A stretch of 64,000 nucleotides of DNA from Cupriavidus consociatus (GTDB lineage Bacteria > Pseudomonadota > Gammaproteobacteria > Burkholderiales > Burkholderiaceae), in NCBI RefSeq assembly GCF_017814975.1, contig NZ_JAGIQA010000023.1, positions 1-64,000 of the forward strand, given 5' to 3'. Made by a program: the position numbers and the translations under genes. The notes beneath the pieces were generated by a model. The model did not search any database, had not been told where the DNA came from, and saw nothing but the letters and a program-made list of their open reading frames with translations. The stretch's first letter is position 1. Every line of letters starts with the position of its first letter. This document shows positions 1 through 8,349 of the stretch, piece after piece.

Positions 1-165
1 TTCCGCGCGCTGCAGCGCTTCCTCGACTACGTGCAGGGCCATGACAAGGTGTGGATCTGCCGCCGTGTCGACATCGCGCGGCACTGGGCGCAGGCGCACC
101 CGTTCCGCCCCGCGACGACTGCCGCTGCCGTTGCCAACCCGGCGCGGGAAGCCGCCACGGCCTGA
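1..165 (+). CDS. Polysaccharide deacetylase family protein, PuuE-like, C-terminal fragment
   Basis: The reading frame is open from the first base of the window and ends at TGA 163-165, so only the last 54 residues are visible. They include the stretch HDKVWICRRVDIARHW near the end, which I recognise from the C-terminus of the PuuE group of polysaccharide deacetylase-like proteins (putative urate catabolism / allantoinase-like). The remaining tail is Ala- and Pro-rich and probably not part of the fold. A GntR regulator follows 89 bases downstream in the same direction, which fits a purine (urate/allantoin) degradation cluster lying to the left of the window. The catalytic part is outside the window, so function rests on the tail motif and context only. 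Confidence 0.6.
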   Translation, partial: FRALQRFLDYVQGHDKVWICRRVDIARHWAQAHPFRPATTAAAVANPAREAATA

Positions 166-189
166 CCCGCGACGTCCGCGTCGCCATAT

Positions 190-199
190 TTGTGTACGA
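190..199. promoter_or_regulatory. Possible GntR/FCD-type operator half-palindrome
   Basis: TTGTGTACGA lies about 55 bases upstream of the GntR start and approximates the TTGT-N2-ACAA symmetry seen for many FCD-class GntR regulators. It is flanked by ATAT on both sides (186-189 and 199-202). Autoregulation is an inference; a ten-base partial palindrome is weak evidence. Confidence 0.2.
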
Positions 200-254
200 T
201 ATAGCCGTGTTTCGTCGCCACTTCCGGCGACACCCCGACTGTCCGTACCCCGAT

Positions 255-1061
255 ATGGCAACCACATCGAAGAAGACGGCGCCCGGCGCGGCGGCGAAAA
301 CGCCGCGCCGGCCCGCATCCAAAGCCGCACCCAGGCCCGCCCCGCCAGACACCCCGGAGGAAGCGGCCGGCAACGAGTCCGCGGCCGGCGAGGCCTCCGC
401 CACCGAGGCCATCTACCTTGGCCTGCTCACAGCGATCATGGAGCATCGCCTGCTCGCCGGCACCAAGCTGGTGGAGGAACGCCTGTGCGAGGTCACCGGC
501 GCCAGCCGCGCCCGCATCCGGCAGGTGTTCGCCCGCCTTGCGCATGAAAAGCTGGTGACGCTGGTGCCTAACCGCGGCGCCTTCGTGTCGAGCCCCACGG
601 TCGACGAGGCGCGCGAGGTCTTCCAGGCCCGCCGCGTGGTCGAGCCCGCGCTGGCCGCGGAACTGGCGCTGCGCGCCACGCCGGCCAAGGTCCGCAGCCT
701 GCGCCGCCATGCCATGGAAGAAGACAACGCTCGCGCCCGCGGCGACCGCGCCGCGATGATCCGGCTGTCCGGCGAATTCCATATCCTGCTGGCCGAGATG
801 GCCGGCAATGCGATCCTGGAGAAGCTGATCCGCGAGATGGTTTCGCTGACCTGCCTGATCATCACGCTGTACGACCGCCCCGGCGCACCCGCGTGCGCCG
901 AGCACGAGCACCGCCAGCTGATCGATGCCATCGAGCAGCGCGACGCCGCGCGCGCGAGCGCGCTGATGGCCGAGCACCTCGAGCATATCGAAGGCTCGCT
1001 CGACCTGAGCATGCCCGACAGCGGCGCGCCGGACTTCTACAGCATCTTCAGCAAGGGTTGA
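255..1061 (+). CDS. GntR family transcriptional regulator (FCD domain)
   Basis: A 268-residue repressor-type regulator. Residues 1-48 are a low-complexity Lys/Ala/Pro tail. Residues about 50-112 form the winged helix-turn-helix, with the LVEERLCEVTGASRARIRQV recognition region. Residues about 120-245 form the FCD ligand domain, with its usual metal-binding histidines visible at H176, H217/H219 and H241. The ATG at 255 was chosen because the upstream in-frame extension reads into the end of the preceding gene. It follows a puuE-like gene in the same orientation, so control of purine catabolism is plausible; the actual ligand cannot be read from the sequence. Confidence 0.85.
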   Translation: MATTSKKTAPGAAAKTPRRPASKAAPRPAPPDTPEEAAGNESAAGEASATEAIYLGLLTAIMEHRLLAGTKLVEERLCEVTGASRARIRQVFARLAHEKLVTLVPNRGAFVSSPTVDEAREVFQARRVVEPALAAELALRATPAKVRSLRRHAMEEDNARARGDRAAMIRLSGEFHILLAEMAGNAILEKLIREMVSLTCLIITLYDRPGAPACAEHEHRQLIDAIEQRDAARASALMAEHLEHIEGSLDLSMPDSGAPDFYSIFSKG

Positions 1062-1161
1062 TTGAAGCACCGGCTGCGCCGGCCTGGTATTGCACTCGGC
1101 GCATGGCAGCCTAGACTGCCTGGATAACAACCCGCGCTTGCAATGCGCCGCAGGGGGTGCC

Positions 1162-1581
1162 ATGGCCGCCACTGCCGAAACCGTCACAACCCAGCGTCCG
1201 CCGCTGGCCTTCGAGCGTCTCTATGCCGATGCCGAGGGCGAATCCCACTTCGGTCCTGTTTCCGCGGCCGTCACGGAGCGGCTGTTTGCCCCGCCCGCGC
1301 GGGCCTTCTGGGTATCGCCGCTGGACAAAGCGGCGCGGCAGGGGTTCCTGCTGGTGCCGGCAGGCTGGGTCGGTGCGCTGCACCCATCGCCGATACGCAT
1401 GCGGATCTTCGTGCTGGCCGGTACGATGGAGTTCGAAGCCAGCGATGGCGAGCGCCGCCCGCTTTCTGCAGGCAGCGCGCTGTTGCTGGAAGACACCGCG
1501 GGCAAGGGGCACGTCAGCAGGGTCATTGGCACTGACGACGCCACGCTGGCCGCCGTGCAACTGCCGGAAGGCCGGGGCTGA
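1162..1581 (+). CDS. Small cupin-like protein
   Basis: A 139-residue protein with a purine-rich CAGGGGG ribosome site just before the ATG at 1162. The centre and C-terminal half read as a single small beta-barrel cupin: RMRIFVLAGTMEFEASDGE followed by LSAGSALLLEDTAGKGH matches the usual two cupin motifs in spacing, though the metal-binding histidines are mostly missing apart from the final KGH. No enzymatic role can be assigned. It sits 8 bases upstream of a small membrane protein gene, so the two are probably co-transcribed. Confidence 0.6.
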   Translation: MAATAETVTTQRPPLAFERLYADAEGESHFGPVSAAVTERLFAPPARAFWVSPLDKAARQGFLLVPAGWVGALHPSPIRMRIFVLAGTMEFEASDGERRPLSAGSALLLEDTAGKGHVSRVIGTDDATLAAVQLPEGRG

Positions 1582-1589
1582 GGCGCCCG

Positions 1590-1943
1590 ATGGAACCTCC
1601 CGCCGAACCCGCTCCACCACCGACGCCCGTGCCGCCGGTGGTGCCCAGCGGCTACCGCCAGGGCATCATCACCGCCATCACGGTGTTGCTGGGCTTCTCG
1701 CTGGCGTTCTGGCGCTTCTGGGGCTTCGAAAGCCCGGGCCACTGGAACGTGCGCGCGGTGTTCGCTGCGATCTCGCTGCTGGCGGCGGTCTCGCTGCAGA
1801 TCGTGGCCCTGTTCCGCGCGCTGCGCATCGAGGACGATGTGGTGGAGGAATACCGCAAGACCGTGCGGTGGTTTATCGCTTCCGCACTGGCGTTGCTGAC
1901 GGGACTCGCCGTGGCAATGGTCGACGCGGCGCTGTCATCCTGA
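1590..1943 (+). CDS. Small inner-membrane protein of unknown function
   Basis: A 117-residue protein with a proline-rich N-terminus (residues 1-20) and three hydrophobic segments at about 25-42, 55-75 and 95-113, separated by a charged loop (RIEDDVVEEYRKT) around residues 80-93. It resembles no family I can name. It starts 8 bases after the cupin gene and faces the DUF427 gene, whose stop codon lies 15 bases beyond its own. Probably an inner-membrane protein co-expressed with the cupin; no function is proposed. Confidence 0.6.
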   Translation: MEPPAEPAPPPTPVPPVVPSGYRQGIITAITVLLGFSLAFWRFWGFESPGHWNVRAVFAAISLLAAVSLQIVALFRALRIEDDVVEEYRKTVRWFIASALALLTGLAVAMVDAALSS

Positions 1944-1957
1944 CTCCGCCGGCACGT

Positions 1958-2344
1958 TCAGCCCCCTGCCTTGCCAATGTCGATGCTGTCGACGCGGTCC
2001 GGGTAGAAGGCCACGTGCGACGCAATCGCGGCGACCGCCTCGTAAGGCGCCTCGTAGCTCCACACCGCATTGCGCCCATGCTCGCCGGCGGCCGGGATAG
2101 AGAAGTAGCTGCAGTCGCCCTTGTACGGGCAGTAGGTGGGGTGCTCGCTGCGCGCGAGCTGCGCCATGTCGACATCGGCGCGCGGGATGTACTGCACCGG
2201 CGCGTAGCTGGCTTCCTGCAGCGTCAGCGCCGCGGTGCTGTCGGCGACAACGCGGCCCGCCGCCTTGACCACCACGCGTCCTTGTGTCGGCGTGATAGTG
2301 ATGGGGTGGTCGGGGCCTGGGATCCTGACGGGCTTGCCTGACAT
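1958..2344 (-). CDS. DUF427 domain-containing protein
   Basis: A 128-residue protein carrying the DUF427 signature EHPTYCPYKGDCSYF around residues 70-84, preceded by a YIPRADVDM segment. The family is a small beta-sandwich of unknown biochemical role and is widespread in proteobacteria and actinobacteria. The ATG at 2344 was preferred over upstream in-frame codons because the upstream part is Arg/Pro-rich and reads as untranslated leader. It lies downstream of the gamma-carbonic-anhydrase-like gene in the same orientation, with a 94-base gap. Confidence 0.8.
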   Translation of the reverse strand: MSGKPVRIPGPDHPITITPTQGRVVVKAAGRVVADSTAALTLQEASYAPVQYIPRADVDMAQLARSEHPTYCPYKGDCSYFSIPAAGEHGRNAVWSYEAPYEAVAAIASHVAFYPDRVDSIDIGKAGG

Positions 2345-2438
2345 CGTCGTGCTCCTGCATGGCGGGATGCAGGACATTCTAGGCGCTTGCCGGACAACCT
2401 GCCGGCGCGGCCCCCGGAGGGGCCGTGGCGCTTGCGGC

Positions 2439-2963
2439 TCAGGAGACCTTCTCCAGCGCCGTGCGATAGTGCACGGCACGGCGTGCATAGTCCTCCGCGT
2501 TGGCGCGCAGGTTCTTCACTTCGTCATCGGTCAGCTCGCGCACCGCCTTGGCGGGCGAGCCCAGGATCAGCGAGCGCGGCGGGAACTGCTTGCCCTCGGT
2601 CACCAGCGCCCCGGCGGCAACCAGCGATTCGGCGCCGATCGTCGCGTTGTTCAGGATCACGGCCTGGATGCCGATCAGCGCGCCGTCGCCCACGGTGCAG
2701 CCGTGCAGCATGGCCTGGTGCCCCACGGTCACGCCGGCACCGAGCGCGAGCGGGCAGCCAGGATCGGTGTGCAGCACTGCGCCTTCCTGCACGTTGCTGC
2801 CGATGCCAATGGTGACCGGTTCATTGTCGGCCCGGATCACGGCGCCAGGCCAGACCGACACGCGTTCGGCCAGTTCCGCGCGGCCGATGATGGTGGCTTC
2901 GGCCGCGACAAAGGCGCTGCCGGCGATGGCGGGCGCGAGCTCGCCAAGCTTATAGAGAGTCAT
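2439..2963 (-). CDS. Gamma-carbonic anhydrase family protein
   Basis: A 174-residue left-handed beta-helix protein built of hexapeptide repeats (IGRAEL, VSVWPG, IGIGSN and similar). The three zinc-binding histidines of the gamma class are present: H65 in VLHTD, then H82 and H87 in VGHQAMLHGC. The C-terminal helix after residue 140 is typical of the YrdA/CaiE-like branch. Many members of that branch have not been shown to hydrate CO2, so enzymatic activity is uncertain. The gene follows the Bug receptor of the lyase/CoA-transferase block on the minus strand after 94 bases and may be the distal part of that operon. Confidence 0.85.
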   Translation of the reverse strand: MTLYKLGELAPAIAGSAFVAAEATIIGRAELAERVSVWPGAVIRADNEPVTIGIGSNVQEGAVLHTDPGCPLALGAGVTVGHQAMLHGCTVGDGALIGIQAVILNNATIGAESLVAAGALVTEGKQFPPRSLILGSPAKAVRELTDDEVKNLRANAEDYARRAVHYRTALEKVS

Positions 2964-3057
2964 GATGGATCTGGTGAGGACAAAAGGCCGCCACCGCGGC
3001 CGCCCTGGATAAGGCACAGGCCACGCTGGCAGCAGGAAAGCAGGAAAATCTTCTGGC

Positions 3058-4047
3058 TTATTCGACCTTGACGTTGGCCTTCTTCACCAGCGCGGCGTAG
3101 CGCGCGGCTTCGCTGCGGAAGAACGCTGCGGCAGCCTCCGGCGTGCCGGGCTCGACCACCGTGCCCTGCTTCTTCATCGCTTCCAGCACTTCGGGCGACG
3201 TGAAGGCCCTGGCAAAGGCATCGTGCACGCGCTTGACATCCGGCGCCGGCATGCCGGCCGGGCCGATGACAGCGAACCAGCCCGCGACGTTGTAGCGCGG
3301 CAAACCCTGTTCGGCGATGGTGGGGATCTCCGGCGCGGCGGCCGTGCGCTTGTCGCCGCACAGGCCGATCGCGCGCAGCGTGCCCGCCTTCAGGTGCGGC
3401 GCCACCGCATTGAGCGCGACCACACCCATTTCCACCTGTCCGGCAAGCAGATCGTTGACCATCGGGCCAGTGCCCTTGTATGGCACATGGCGTGCCGTCA
3501 CCCCCGCCTCGTCCAGGAACATCTCGCCGGCCAGGTGGATGATGGTGCCGTTGCCCGACGACGCGTAGTTGTAGCCATCGGGCCTGGCCTTGAGCAGCGC
3601 CACCAGCTCTTTCACGTTCTTCGCCGGCACCTTGGGGTTGACCACCAGCACCAGCGGCGTGGTGCCGATCACGCTGATCGGCGTAATGTCCTTGATCGCG
3701 TCGAACGGCATCGCGCGGAACACGCTGGGGTTGATCACGTGGTTGTTCGATACCAGCCCCAGCGTGCTGCCGTCGGGCTGCGCCTTGACCACCGCGGCGG
3801 CGCCGGTGATGCCGCCGGCGCCAGGCAGGTTCTCGATCACCACCGGCTGGCCGAATGCCCTGCCCAGCGCGGGGCCCGCGGCACGGGCGATGGTGTCGAC
3901 GCCGGAGCCGGCGCTGATCGGCAGGATCAGGCGCACGGGCTTGCCCGATCCGCCCTGTGCGAGCGCTTCGAAGCCGGGGGCGGCGAGTGCGGCGGCAAGC
4001 GTGGCGGAAAGTGCCAGCGCGGACTTGAGCAGGGTGCGACGTTGCAT
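3058..4047 (-). CDS. Tripartite tricarboxylate transporter receptor (Bug/TctC family), periplasmic
   Basis: A 329-residue periplasmic binding protein. The N-terminus (MQRRTLLKSALALSATLAAA) is a signal peptide with a twin-arginine-like start, followed by the family opening KPVRLILPISAGSGVDTIARA. The conserved VVIENLPGAGG and YNYASSGNGTIIHLAGE segments are present. Bug proteins bind small carboxylates or aromatic acids and are hugely expanded in Burkholderiales, usually without a linked TctA/TctB permease, as here. Its place behind CoA-transferase and HMG-CoA-lyase-like genes suggests it senses or delivers the acid that these enzymes degrade. Confidence 0.9.
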   Translation of the reverse strand: MQRRTLLKSALALSATLAAALAAPGFEALAQGGSGKPVRLILPISAGSGVDTIARAAGPALGRAFGQPVVIENLPGAGGITGAAAVVKAQPDGSTLGLVSNNHVINPSVFRAMPFDAIKDITPISVIGTTPLVLVVNPKVPAKNVKELVALLKARPDGYNYASSGNGTIIHLAGEMFLDEAGVTARHVPYKGTGPMVNDLLAGQVEMGVVALNAVAPHLKAGTLRAIGLCGDKRTAAAPEIPTIAEQGLPRYNVAGWFAVIGPAGMPAPDVKRVHDAFARAFTSPEVLEAMKKQGTVVEPGTPEAAAAFFRSEAARYAALVKKANVKVE

Positions 4048-4117
4048 GCTTTGTCTCCGTTTCGTTATCGTCGGGCTTTGCTGGCGCCGCTGTAGCGCGG
4101 CTTGCCCGTCAGGCGCC

Positions 4118-5275
4118 TCAGCCGCGGCCTTTGCCGAGCTGCGCCAGGATCTCTTCGTTGTGCTCGCCGGCGCGGGGCAGCGGGCTGCGCACGCCGGGGC
4201 GGCGGCCGCCCATCAGCAGCGGCAGCAGCACCGTGGGCGTGGTCGAGCCGTCGTCTGCCTGCATCGGCACCAGTCCGCCACTGGCGAGCAGGTGCGGATC
4301 GTCGAGCAGCTGGTCCGGGCGCACGATCGGCGCATAGGGAATGCCGGCCGCTTCGAGCTTTGGCGCGAGTTCCGCGGAACGATGGTGGCGCAGGATCGCG
4401 CCCAGCTCTTCCAGCAGTTGCGGCCGCACGGCGACGCGCGAGGTGTTGCTGGCGTACTCCGGCTTGTCGATCAGCTCCGGATGCTCGAGCACGTGGCACA
4501 GCGTGACGAACTGCTTGTCGCTGACCGCGCCGATAAAGAGCTGCTCGTCCTGCGCCAGCGTGAACACGTCATACACGCTCCACGCCGACACGCGCGACGG
4601 CATCGGCGGCGGCGGCTCGCCGGTCATCGCGTACTGCTGCATGTGCTGCGAGGCCAGGAACACGCAGTTCTCGAACAACGCGCTCTGGATTTCCTGCCCC
4701 TTGCCCGTGCGGTCGCGCTCGCGCAGCGCGGCCAGCACGCCGATCGCGCCGAACATGCCGCCCATGATGTCGTTGACGGAGGTGCCGGCACGCAGCGGCC
4801 GGCCGCTCGGTCCGGTCATGTAGGACAGGCCGCCCATCATCTGCACGACTTCGTCCAGCGCCAGCCGGTTCTCGTACGGGCCGGGCAGGAAGCCCTTGTG
4901 CGACACATAGATCAGATGCGGATAGTCGCGCGACAGCGTGGCGTAGTCCAGACCCAGCTTCTGCATCAGGCCGGGGCGGAAGTTCTCCAGCAGGATGTCG
5001 CTCTGGCCCGCCAGTTCGGCCGCGGCGGCGCGGCCATCGTCGGTGGTGATGTCGAGCACCACGCTTTTCTTGTTGCGGTTGAAGGCGCGGAAGAAGCCGA
5101 TGCCCAGGCCCGGCAGGTTGCGCGTCTTGTCGCCGCCGGGCGGCTCGACCTTGATCACCTCGGCGCCGAGGTCGGCCAGGATCATGCCGCAGGTGGGACC
5201 CATCACCATGTGCGTGAATTCCACCACGCGGACGCCGGCGAGCGGCAGGGAATTGCTGTTGCTGTCTTGGGGCAT
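4118..5275 (-). CDS. Family III (CaiB/BaiF) CoA-transferase
   Basis: A 385-residue enzyme that moves CoA between carboxylic acids without a free intermediate. The N-terminal [34 protein letters not shown] and the LDITTDDGR segment are typical of the family. The catalytic aspartate is at D169, in GTSVNDIMGG, the same position as in formyl-CoA transferase. The stop of the upstream lyase gene is 8 bases before this start, so they form an operon. Pairing with an HMG-CoA-lyase-like enzyme suggests activation of a branched dicarboxylic or 3-hydroxy acid (for example 3-hydroxy-3-methylglutarate), as for the succinyl-CoA:HMG transferases of this family; that is inference. Confidence 0.9.
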   Translation of the reverse strand: MPQDSNSNSLPLAGVRVVEFTHMVMGPTCGMILADLGAEVIKVEPPGGDKTRNLPGLGIGFFRAFNRNKKSVVLDITTDDGRAAAAELAGQSDILLENFRPGLMQKLGLDYATLSRDYPHLIYVSHKGFLPGPYENRLALDEVVQMMGGLSYMTGPSGRPLRAGTSVNDIMGGMFGAIGVLAALRERDRTGKGQEIQSALFENCVFLASQHMQQYAMTGEPPPPMPSRVSAWSVYDVFTLAQDEQLFIGAVSDKQFVTLCHVLEHPELIDKPEYASNTSRVAVRPQLLEELGAILRHHRSAELAPKLEAAGIPYAPIVRPDQLLDDPHLLASGGLVPMQADDGSTTPTVLLPLLMGGRRPGVRSPLPRAGEHNEEILAQLGKGRG

Positions 5276-5283
5276 GTTCGTTC

Positions 5284-6237
5284 TCAGGCGGTGGCGGCGG
5301 CGTTGGCGCGCGGGGCCGCGAAGGTCTTGGGCAGGCCGGCGCGCCACAGCGTGCCGTGCAGGGTTTCGTCGCGCAGCCAGCCGGCCACGTCTTCACGCAG
5401 CGCCAGCAGGCGCCCGATATCGATGCCGGTATCGATGCCCATGCTGCCTAGCAGGTAGGCAAGATCCTCGGTGGCAACGTTGCCGCTGGCGCCGGGCGCA
5501 TGCGGGCAGCCGCCGATGCCGGCCAGGCAGGCGTCGAAGCGGGTCACGCCGGCTTCGAGCGCGGCATAGGCATTGGCGAGGCCGAGCCCGCGCGTGTCGT
5601 GGAAATGGCCGCACCAGAAGCGCTCGCCGGCGATGGCGATGGCACGCGCAAACAGCTCGCGCACCATGGCCGGATCGGCGTAGCCGACGGTATCGGCCAG
5701 GCTGACGCGGTCGGCGCCGGCATCGAGCAGCGCCTGCATCAGCCGCAGCACTTCATCGGCATCGACATGGCCCTGCAGCGTGCAGCCGAATGCCGTGCCG
5801 ACGCCGCCTTCGATCAGCGTCTTCGCGCCGCTGGCATCGCGCGCGGCGCGAATGCGCGCCACGTCGGCAACGACTTCATCGGGCGTCTTGCGCAGGTTGG
5901 CGAGGCTGTGCGCATGGCTGGCCGACAGCGGCACGATCATCAGGTCGGCGCCACACGCCAGCGCGTCCTGCGCGCCGCGCAGGTTGGGCACCAGCACCGA
6001 CGTGAACATGCCGGGCAGCGTGCGCGCGAACGCGACCAGTTCGGCGGTGTCGGCCAGTTGTGGCAACAGGCGCGCGGGGACGAACGAACCGACTTCCAGT
6101 TCGCGCAGTCCGGCGGCGTGCGCGCCGCGGATCCACGCCAGCTTGCTGGCGGTGGGCAGGATGGTGCGAATGCTTTGCAGTCCGTCGCGCAGACCGACTT
6201 CGCGGATCACGGCTTGGCTGGGGAAGGAATGGGTCAT
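5284..6237 (-). CDS. Hydroxymethylglutaryl-CoA lyase family protein
   Basis: A 317-residue TIM-barrel lyase. The catalytic features are visible: REVGLRDGLQ at residues 12-21 (R17, D18), the metal-binding HFH at 211-213, and the signature GGCPHAPGASGNVATED at 242-258 with the catalytic cysteine C244. Family members cleave 3-hydroxy-3-methylglutaryl-CoA to acetoacetate and acetyl-CoA, or related substrates such as citramalyl-CoA-like thioesters. It is the first gene of a minus-strand operon with a CoA-transferase and a Bug receptor, and a LysR gene is divergent 214 bases away, so induction by the substrate acid is likely. Confidence 0.88.
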   Translation of the reverse strand: MTHSFPSQAVIREVGLRDGLQSIRTILPTASKLAWIRGAHAAGLRELEVGSFVPARLLPQLADTAELVAFARTLPGMFTSVLVPNLRGAQDALACGADLMIVPLSASHAHSLANLRKTPDEVVADVARIRAARDASGAKTLIEGGVGTAFGCTLQGHVDADEVLRLMQALLDAGADRVSLADTVGYADPAMVRELFARAIAIAGERFWCGHFHDTRGLGLANAYAALEAGVTRFDACLAGIGGCPHAPGASGNVATEDLAYLLGSMGIDTGIDIGRLLALREDVAGWLRDETLHGTLWRAGLPKTFAAPRANAAATA

Positions 6238-6451
6238 GGTTCTCGGGGACTGGCGAGGCGTCCCGACGGGGGCGATGGAAGAACTCTATGAGTTTCTGCG
6301 GGCAAGCTGAAGCGATGATTTACGCATTCAGGCATGCCGAAACGGAAAGTCAGAAAGATGCCGCCCGCTGCGCTACGGGATTTCCCGGATGCGATGTCAT
6401 GGGTCCTTCAACGAGCGTAGCATTCCAGTCCGGAAACATTGCGCCCCCGCC

Positions 6452-7420
6452 ATGCGAGACCTCGACCTCACCACGCTGCGCCTGTTCGTCGCCGTCTGCG
6501 AAACCCGCAACATGGCGCGCGCGGGCGAACAGGAACACATCGTCGCTTCCGCCATCAGCAAGCGCCTGGCGCAACTGGAAGAGACCGTCGGCGCCACACT
6601 GCTGGAACGACGCCGCAGAGGCGTCATTCCGACTCCTGCCGGGGAAATCGTGCTGGCCCATGCGCGCGCGATGCTCGCCGCGGCCGATCGCGTAACGCGC
6701 GACATGGCCGACTACGGCTCCGGCGTGCGCGGGCAGGTGCGCCTGCTCGCCACGGTGTCGACCATGGCGGAATCGCTGCCGGACGACATCGCCGCCTTCA
6801 TGCAGATGCCGGCGCACCGCGACGTGCGCGTGACCATCGAAGAGAGCCTGAGCAGCGAAGTGGTGCGCGCGCTGCGCGACGGCACGGCTCCGCTGGGCAT
6901 TTGCTGGGACGCAGCAGACCTGGAAGGCTTCCAGACCCGCCCCTACCGCACCGACCATCTCGCCGCCGTCGTGCATGCGGGGCATCCGCTGGCGCGGGCG
7001 GATACCTGCCTGTTCGAAGACACGCTGGACTACGACCAGATCGCCATGCCGGCGCAGACGGCGGTGCAGATCATGCTGGCGCGCTATGCCGCGATCCTGG
7101 GCCGCCGCATCGCGCATCGCGCGGTGGTGTCTACCTTCGACGCCGCGCTGCGCTGCGTGCGCGCCGAACTTGGCATCGTCATCATCCCGGCGGAGATCGC
7201 CACGCTCGTCGCCACGGCCTTTGGCCTGCGCGTCATCCCGCTGCGCAACGACTGGGCGCGGCGGCGCTTTGCGATCTGCTGCCGCGACTTCTCGCTGCTG
7301 TCGCCGGCAGCACAACTGCTGGTGCAGTTCCTGGAGGAAGCCGCGGCGAAGGAAGCGACGGCTGCAGGCGCTGTGCCTGCGAAGACCCCGGCCCGGCCAA
7401 AGCGGTCAATCTCGCGTTGA
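6452..7420 (+). CDS. LysR family transcriptional regulator
   Basis: A 322-residue LysR protein with its winged helix-turn-helix at residues about 4-63 (LDLTTLRLFVAVCETRNMARAGEQEHIVASAISKR..., the family pattern) and a periplasmic-binding-like effector domain after residue 90. ATG 6452 is chosen because MRDLDLTTLRLF is the normal family start; the upstream extension is not conserved in type. It is divergent from the lyase/CoA-transferase operon across a 214-base gap, the classic arrangement for a LysR activator of the neighbouring catabolic genes. Confidence 0.9.
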   Translation: MRDLDLTTLRLFVAVCETRNMARAGEQEHIVASAISKRLAQLEETVGATLLERRRRGVIPTPAGEIVLAHARAMLAAADRVTRDMADYGSGVRGQVRLLATVSTMAESLPDDIAAFMQMPAHRDVRVTIEESLSSEVVRALRDGTAPLGICWDAADLEGFQTRPYRTDHLAAVVHAGHPLARADTCLFEDTLDYDQIAMPAQTAVQIMLARYAAILGRRIAHRAVVSTFDAALRCVRAELGIVIIPAEIATLVATAFGLRVIPLRNDWARRRFAICCRDFSLLSPAAQLLVQFLEEAAAKEATAAGAVPAKTPARPKRSISR

Positions 7421-7608
7421 GTCCCGCGCGCAACTTCCTGTGCGTTTCGAGGGTTAGCCCGAGGCGTTTTCGCAAGCTTATGTTGCGTGCCGTTGCGTAG
7501 ACTGGCTTGCGTTTTTCGCTGCGGGCCACGATGGTTAATAAGAAAAAAAAAAGCCGGGCGAAGCCTGATCACGACAATGCGCGCCGCCACGGCGCAGGAG
7601 AGACGCAA

Positions 7609-8301
7609 ATGAACTTTAACGGCAAGAACGTACTGGTCACCGGCGCACGCGGCAACCTGGGCCGCGCGGTCGCGCACGCCTTCGCGCAGGCAGGCGCGCG
7701 CGTGGTGCTGCTGGACCGCCATGCCGCACCGCTGCCTGAAGTGGGCAGCGGCCACCTGGCGCTGCAGGCCGACCTGCTCGACGCGGACAGCCTCGGCACG
7801 GCCATCGGCGCAGCCATGCAGGCGTGCGGGCGCATCGACGTGGTGTGCAACCTGGCCGGTGGTTTTGCGATGGGCACGGGTATCCACGAGACCAGCGCCG
7901 ATGACTGGAACCGCCTGTTCGACATGAACGTGGGCACGGTGCTGAACATGGCGCGCGCGGTGGTGCCGCACATGCTGGCCGCCGGCGGCGGCGCCATCGT
8001 CAATGTCGGCGCCAATTCGGCGGCGCGCGGGCTGGCGCAGATGGGTGCCTACTGCGCATCCAAGGACGCGCTGGCGCGTGTCACCGAATCGATGTCGGCG
8101 GAGCTGCGCGACCAGGGCATCCGCGTCAATGCGGTGCTGCCCAGCATCCTCGACACCCCCGAGAACCGACAAGCCATGCCGGATGCCGATACCTCGCGCT
8201 GGGTCGGCCTGGACGCACTGGCCGACGTGATCCTGTTCCTCGCTTCCGACGCCGCCCGCGCGGTGCAAGGCGCACTGGTGCCGGTAGTCAACCGCGCCTG
8301 A
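7609..8301 (+). CDS. Short-chain dehydrogenase/reductase (SDR)
   Basis: A 230-residue Rossmann-fold oxidoreductase. The nucleotide-binding TGARGNLG is at residues 11-18, the NLAGG motif at 81-85, the catalytic serine at about S137 and the YCASK catalytic motif at 148-152. The protein is a little shorter than the usual 250 residues, being trimmed in the C-terminal substrate loop. The ATG at 7609 is supported by a CAGGAGAG ribosome site. It stands alone between a LysR gene and a convergent second LysR gene, so its substrate is unknown. A run of ten A residues at 7543-7552 lies in its leader. Confidence 0.88.
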   Translation: MNFNGKNVLVTGARGNLGRAVAHAFAQAGARVVLLDRHAAPLPEVGSGHLALQADLLDADSLGTAIGAAMQACGRIDVVCNLAGGFAMGTGIHETSADDWNRLFDMNVGTVLNMARAVVPHMLAAGGGAIVNVGANSAARGLAQMGAYCASKDALARVTESMSAELRDQGIRVNAVLPSILDTPENRQAMPDADTSRWVGLDALADVILFLASDAARAVQGALVPVVNRA

Positions 8302-8349
8302 CCGCTCGCCGGGCCGGCTTGCGCTGCGGCTGCGGCCGCGGCCCCGCGC

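Noticed and set aside
27-1187. 386-codon minus-strand frame over the GntR gene
   Set aside because: Shadow frame; the plus-strand product has a complete wHTH and FCD domain.
7543-7552. Run of ten A before the SDR gene
   Set aside because: Considered as a T-tract of a minus-strand terminator, but no minus-strand gene lies to its right before the convergent LysR gene and there is no stem beside it; left as a simple homopolymer.
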